NCBI GenBank assembly: GCA_946540075.1
Contig: CAMNHZ010000040.1
Coordinates: forward strand, 1-7,788
Length of the DNA: 7,788 bases
Direction: 5' to 3'
Source: an uncultured Bacillota bacterium
GTDB lineage: Bacteria > Bacillota_I > Bacilli_A > RF39 > UBA660
The position numbers and the translations under genes are program-made. Under the pieces are notes generated by a model that worked only from the letters and a program-made list of their open reading frames with translations, did not search any database and had not been told where the DNA came from. This document shows, in pieces, positions 4,193-7,788 of the stretch (its first letter is position 1; each line of letters begins with the position of its first letter).

Positions 4193-6373
4193 TTAACCTC
4201 TAATTAGCATATAAACAACCATAAATAACGCTCCACAAACAAAACTAACAATTAATGATAATATAATTACATCTGCGAATCCCTTATTTGCTGTTGGACT
4301 ACCATTTGGCTTTCTAGTGAGAGTTTTTACTTTTGGTTTATTCATTTGTTTTTGTTTATTTTTATGACGTTTAATTGCTTGATTTTTTTGTTTTATTTGA
4401 TTATGAACTTGTATTTCACTTTGACTTCTTTGTGCAAAAGGTTTTTGTTTTTCTCGTTGCGCAGATTGTTGTATAGGTGTAGATTGTTTTTGTTGTTTTA
4501 CTTGATTTCTGGAATTTTTCCAATTGTTAAAATCAGTTCTATCTTTATTAATTCTTCGATAATTATCTTTTCGGGCGATATCATTAATCTTAGTATATTT
4601 TCCTATATAAGAATCTTTTTTTGTGGATTCTAGTTTTACTTTAAAATCACTCTCTTTTGTAAAACTTATTAAAGCTTTTTGTTCATCTTTTCTAAATATT
4701 GTTTCTGTCATTTTTTTATCAAATCCAGCAACTTCTTTAAGTTGTTCAATTTTATCTTTACTATAATCTGAACTAAAAGTATGATCTTGATCACCAAAAA
4801 CTGTTATTAATCCTGGGGCAAGTTTTTGTAATTTAACCATAGTTTCCATTACTTTGCCTCTTTTTTCTTGAGATTCTTGAAGCGATACTTCATTATACAT
4901 AAAATTAACATTTTTTGACTTTAATGCTTGTATTAAGTTACTATTAGGAACAATAACTTGTCTTACCATATCCTCTAAAGTAATTCCAAATCTTTCTCCC
5001 CATACAGACTTATAATCTCTATCATTTTTTTTAGTTTCTACTAATTCATTGAATAATTCGAATGTCTTGTTTTTTCCATTAGATTTAATATTTGAATTAA
5101 AACTTTGTAATGAACTAGTTAATGAATTTTTTAATATTTGAATAACTTGGTCTTTATTATCTATAGTAAAACCATTTAAAGTCATTTCTTTAGCTGTATT
5201 TCTATTAATTAGACTTTTTAATCTATATGATGAACCTAATTTTTCAGCAAGTAATTGTCCCATTTCACTTGTTCCATAATTAAATGCAAATTTACCATCA
5301 CCTATAGCATTTACTGTATTTTCATAGCTTGGTGAACCAATAATCAATTGAAAATTATCACCAGAAACATTACATTGTTGAATATTAGATTTTATTTCGT
5401 TGTTTAGAACTTGCATTTGTTCATATGTTGATGAATTAAAGTTTTCCAAATCAATGGCATTATAATTAGCTATTTTATTAGAAATCATAATACCTTTTTC
5501 GTACCCATATTTTCCAATACATATTTTTTGTACTTCACCATATAAAGAAGGTAACCCCTGTGATAATCCTATATTACCTAATTTTAATTCATCTTCTAGA
5601 GATAAATTTAATCCACTTAATTTTTTATGTAGAATATATTGCATTGCATCTTCTTTATTTCCACCTTTAATTTGATTTATGACATCGGTAGATATCATTG
5701 AATTTTGGTACAAATCAAAAAGTTGTCTTTTCATTGCTTCAATCTGTTCAGGGCTATAATCTCCAACTGGGTTTGGAAAAATCATATATATATTAGGTAC
5801 TGCATTTATCCACATATTTATTTCTTCTATGTTTGTGCAGTTGATTAGTGATAGGGCATTAGTCATTGATGATGATAAATATATACCTTGGTTATTGCTA
5901 TCTAAGTTAGTATTTAGTACATTTGAATTAAATGTTTCCGCAGAACCCATTGTCGATAATTGCTCTCCATTTTTTTGATTTGCTTCTATTAACACACTAG
6001 ATATTTCTTTATCTATATCTTCCATTGATTTACCAGAATTAATTGAATTATTTAATTCTTCCAACATTGAGTTACGATACTTTTCATTTAGTTCATTCAT
6101 TGTATCATTCAATGATTCTTGTTGTTTTTTCATCGCTTTTTCAATTTGTTTTTTCCATTCTAGATAATGTTCTATTATTTCTTGTGCCCATTGATTTATT
6201 TTTGGAATTATATCATTTTTTAAATCAGCAGGAGAATTGTAAAATTTACTTAAGATACTATCAATGTTATCTTTATTTATCAATTCTATTCCATATTTAT
6301 CATTAATCTGTGATGCAATATTATTTGTATATTGTGCAATATATTGATTTTTTTCTTCTTTACTCATATTCAT
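4193..6373 (-). CDS. Tail-anchored protein with a possible divergent GH10-like domain (726 aa)
   Basis: No family is assigned with confidence. Layout: a helical, charged N-terminal part with probable coiled coil (about 3-135); a middle part (about 160-345); a segment at 350-570; a very basic Lys/Gln/Arg linker (about 600-690); and one transmembrane helix (about 701-723) ending in YMLIRG. There is no N-terminal signal, so the bulk should be cytosolic. By eye the 405-560 segment follows the order of glycoside hydrolase family 10 motifs: FNELVE (441-446, where GH10 has VVNEA with the acid/base Glu, here Glu443), MYNEVS (492-497, where GH10 has YYNDYN), VFGDQDH (525-531, where GH10 has GIGLQSH) and MTETIF (555-560, where GH10 has ITELDI with the nucleophile Glu, here Glu557). 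The later GH10 WG/W-L motifs are missing. It may be a degenerate barrel or a chance resemblance. The ATG at 6373 has GGAG 7 nt upstream, and a second ATG at 6367 is less well placed. It is the first gene of a two-gene unit. Confidence 0.85.
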   Translation of the reverse strand: MNMSKEEKNQYIAQYTNNIASQINDKYGIELINKDNIDSILSKFYNSPADLKNDIIPKINQWAQEIIEHYLEWKKQIEKAMKKQQESLNDTMNELNEKYRNSMLEELNNSINSGKSMEDIDKEISSVLIEANQKNGEQLSTMGSAETFNSNVLNTNLDSNNQGIYLSSSMTNALSLINCTNIEEINMWINAVPNIYMIFPNPVGDYSPEQIEAMKRQLFDLYQNSMISTDVINQIKGGNKEDAMQYILHKKLSGLNLSLEDELKLGNIGLSQGLPSLYGEVQKICIGKYGYEKGIMISNKIANYNAIDLENFNSSTYEQMQVLNNEIKSNIQQCNVSGDNFQLIIGSPSYENTVNAIGDGKFAFNYGTSEMGQLLAEKLGSSYRLKSLINRNTAKEMTLNGFTIDNKDQVIQILKNSLTSSLQSFNSNIKSNGKNKTFELFNELVETKKNDRDYKSVWGERFGITLEDMVRQVIVPNSNLIQALKSKNVNFMYNEVSLQESQEKRGKVMETMVKLQKLAPGLITVFGDQDHTFSSDYSKDKIEQLKEVAGFDKKMTETIFRKDEQKALISFTKESDFKVKLESTKKDSYIGKYTKINDIARKDNYRRINKDRTDFNNWKNSRNQVKQQKQSTPIQQSAQREKQKPFAQRSQSEIQVHNQIKQKNQAIKRHKNKQKQMNKPKVKTLTRKPNGSPTANKGFADVIILSLIVSFVCGALFMVVYMLIRG

Positions 6374-6419
6374 ATTATATCTCCACCTTATTTCAAAGAA
6401 TCACTTATTCTATAACATA

Positions 6420-6428
6420 ATTATAACA
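6420..6428 (-). promoter_or_regulatory. Extended -10 promoter of the 726/206-residue gene pair
   Basis: On the minus strand TGT (6428-6426) directly precedes a perfect TATAAT (6425-6420), about 47 bp before the ATG. The -35 region is only TAGATA- or GATATA-like, so recognition would depend on the extended -10. Confidence 0.55.
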
Positions 6429-6529
6429 TAACTTAACATATATATATCTAACTTATTTACAGCAAATAGAAAACTTTACATTATTTTTAAGTGTTTAAAT
6501 TTACCACAAATAAAAATAATAAGATCAGA

Positions 6530-6548
6530 TAAATAATTGAATTATTTA
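6530..6548. repeat. 19-bp AT palindrome in the 6374-6605 intergenic stretch
   Basis: TAAATAATT-G-AATTATTTA is a perfect dyad with a single central base. It is too tight for a good hairpin, but its shape suits a dimeric DNA-binding protein. It lies about 100 bp upstream of the promoter at 6420-6428. In such AT-rich DNA it may be chance. Nothing else is evident in this intergenic stretch: no gene and no RNA. Confidence 0.35.
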
Positions 6549-6605
6549 CAAGCATCTCTTTTATTATATTTTTTGTTTCTATTTCTACTACCATTAAAAT
6601 AACAT

Positions 6606-6642
6606 AAAAAAATGCAGACATTTTTTTATTATGTCTACATTT
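6606..6642 (-). terminator. Terminator of the 346-residue gene
   Basis: On the minus strand AAATGTAGACAT (6642-6631), a 9-nt loop and ATGTCTGCATTT (6621-6610) form a 12-bp stem with one G-U pair, ending in seven T (6612-6606). On the plus strand the same place is an A-C mismatch, so the hairpin is tuned to the minus strand. Confidence 0.85.
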
Positions 6643-6656
6643 TTTATCATTTTCTT

Positions 6657-7697
6657 TTATTTTACACTATAAATGTATTGAATATCAGTGATTTCCACAG
6701 ATGTACCATCTATAAATTTGATAATATCACTTTTTTGATCAGAATAAAATTCATTTTCACCACGTGATACACTTAAACTTTCACTATCTATTTTAGAATT
6801 GTTTACTAATTCAACATTATCAAGAATAATTTGTGCAGTGGTTTTTTCATCTGTACGCCAATTTAGTTTATAAAGCATATTTTTTGATATAACATAACTA
6901 TAATTAGTATTGCTGACAGAAATATACTTTTTCAATACTAAGTCTTTATTGTTATAAGAAATCTTAGTTCCAATTGGACCATTATATGGATCATCCAATA
7001 ATCCGCTAATTGTATTATCATTATATACAACTATGTTTGGCCAATATGATGTAGTATACTTAATTTGTGAATAATCTAAATTACCAATGATAATTTTTGA
7101 ATTTGATGAATTAATTGCTCTAATTTGTCCATTATCAAGTACAACACCAAAATCATGATTTCCACATGTTCTAAAACCAGCATAATTGATTTTTGTTATA
7201 TTTACAATATTATAATCATTAAGTATCTCTTTGAAATTTAATGCATGTCCTTCTTCATCGGCAAAATTATCATAAAGATAAGAAGAAAAATATACTTTAT
7301 TATCTGTAGTAAATGCTAATAAATAATGACTAGAACCACAATCACTACCAAAAACAAATGACTTAACTTGTCCATCGATGCCATTTACCGGTATCGTTTC
7401 TTCTTCTATTACAGCCTTCAATTTACCATCAACAACATTTAATTTCATAAATAAATTACTATTATTTCTTTTTTCAGAATATAATGGTACATTATATGAG
7501 GTATAATTAATATATTCTTTATCTTTATTGTTATCTGAAATATTTTTATTAGTTTGTTCATTATTATCTGATGTTACATTTTTATTATTATTAAAACTTA
7601 TAGTACCAGTCGCTAATAATATTACTAATGTTAATAAAATAATAATAATTACTGCAAGTACTACCAAAACTCCTTTATTAATATTTTTATTCTCCAT
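6657..7697 (-). CDS. Membrane-anchored extracellular protein with RCC1-like beta repeats (346 aa)
   Basis: Function unknown. Residues 9-30 form an N-terminal signal-anchor helix, 31-60 an Asn/Asp/Ser/Lys-rich linker, and 61-346 a soluble domain outside the membrane. That domain repeats a strand-turn-strand pattern: LLAFTTDNKVYF (126-137), FGVVLDNGQIRAI (183-195), IVVYNDNTISGLL (222-234), YVISKNMLYKLN (268-279) and IIKFIDGTSVEI (325-336). Units such as ITKINYAG-TCG-FGVVLDNGQI resemble the RCC1 repeat (SAG-HSCAL-DGRVYSWG), which suggests a small beta-propeller, without the usual WG ending. Cys120 and Cys178 are the only cysteines and could form a disulfide. No catalytic motif is seen. A binding or sensing role at the cell surface is inference. 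The ATG follows AGGAGTGA with 10-nt spacing. It has its own promoter and terminator, so it is monocistronic. Confidence 0.85.
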   Translation of the reverse strand: MENKNINKGVLVVLAVIIIILLTLVILLATGTISFNNNKNVTSDNNEQTNKNISDNNKDKEYINYTSYNVPLYSEKRNNSNLFMKLNVVDGKLKAVIEEETIPVNGIDGQVKSFVFGSDCGSSHYLLAFTTDNKVYFSSYLYDNFADEEGHALNFKEILNDYNIVNITKINYAGFRTCGNHDFGVVLDNGQIRAINSSNSKIIIGNLDYSQIKYTTSYWPNIVVYNDNTISGLLDDPYNGPIGTKISYNNKDLVLKKYISVSNTNYSYVISKNMLYKLNWRTDEKTTAQIILDNVELVNNSKIDSESLSVSRGENEFYSDQKSDIIKFIDGTSVEITDIQYIYSVK

Positions 7698-7724
7698 TAC
7701 TTATTCACTCCTATTCTTAAATTC

Positions 7725-7753
7725 ATAATAGCATATTTAAATTTAAATTTCAA
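7725..7753 (-). promoter_or_regulatory. Promoter of the 346-residue gene
   Basis: On the minus strand TTGAAA (7753-7748), a 17-bp spacer and TATTAT (7730-7725) with TGC directly before it (extended -10). It lies 27 bp from the ATG, so the leader is short. The AT-rich bases beyond 7754 show no further signal. Confidence 0.75.
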
Positions 7754-7788
7754 TAAATATATTTTGTTGATTGATGATTTAACTTTTA

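Noticed and set aside
4346..4633. Plus-strand frame of 95 codons opposite the basic linker of the 726-residue gene
   Set aside because: Its Phe/Leu-rich composition is the complement of Lys/Gln codons. It has no promoter or ribosome site.
6043..6306. Plus-strand frame of 87 codons opposite the start of the 726-residue gene
   Set aside because: Antisense shadow of the charged N-terminal coding region, without a ribosome site.
7528..7728. Plus-strand frame of 66 codons opposite the N-terminus of the 346-residue gene
   Set aside because: Its apparent hydrophobicity mirrors the antisense of the membrane anchor and Asn-rich linker. It overlaps the promoter and ribosome site of the real gene.

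Overview
The window comes from a very AT-rich, low-GC Gram-positive-type genome (Bacillota, possibly one of the uncultured gut Bacilli or Mollicutes-RF39-like lineages; the lineage is an inference). The signs are an AGGAGG Shine-Dalgarno before most genes, a Bacillus-type LexA operator (GAAC-N4-GTTC) in front of recA, TTGACA/TATAAT promoters with many extended -10 (TGn) elements, and U-tract hairpin terminators. TGA is used as a stop and is not seen inside genes, so the genetic code is standard.

Left part (1-2986). recA has a LexA box and a sigma-A-type promoter. A tRNA-Ser(GCT) follows on the opposite strand, and the two converge on stacked hairpin terminators. Next is a two-gene operon: a 111-residue membrane-anchored coiled-coil protein and a membrane-anchored NodB-family polysaccharide (probably peptidoglycan) deacetylase with all catalytic motifs. 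A tRNA-Gly(TCC) gene follows. Its promoter lies between the arms of a perfect 15-bp inverted repeat.

Middle part (2987-3567). This stretch looks intergenic but is dense with signals. On the minus strand there is a 30-codon gene for a one-helix hydrophobic, lysine-flanked peptide. It has a TTGATG-N17-TATAAT promoter, an AGGAGG ribosome site folded into a hairpin, and a predicted mRNA whose first ~29 nt can pair with its 3' end. A plus-strand transcription unit (extended -10 promoter, strong terminator) would make a ~120-nt RNA antisense to the 3' part of that mRNA. This is the layout of a convergent type I toxin-antitoxin locus (as in txpA/RatA or bsrG/SR4), with a peptide I cannot place in a named family. 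It is the best candidate for something undescribed here. A second plus-strand terminator (3467-3496) has no recognised gene in front of it.

Right part (3568-7788, all minus strand). A two-gene unit encodes a 726-residue tail-anchored protein and a 206-residue acidic helical protein 4 nt downstream. The larger protein carries what looks like a divergent GH10 (xylanase-type TIM barrel) motif series. A separate monocistronic gene encodes a 346-residue protein with an N-terminal membrane anchor, an Asn/Ser-rich linker and RCC1-like beta repeats. No function can be assigned to these three genes with confidence. No insertion sequence, transposase, phage gene or CRISPR array is visible.
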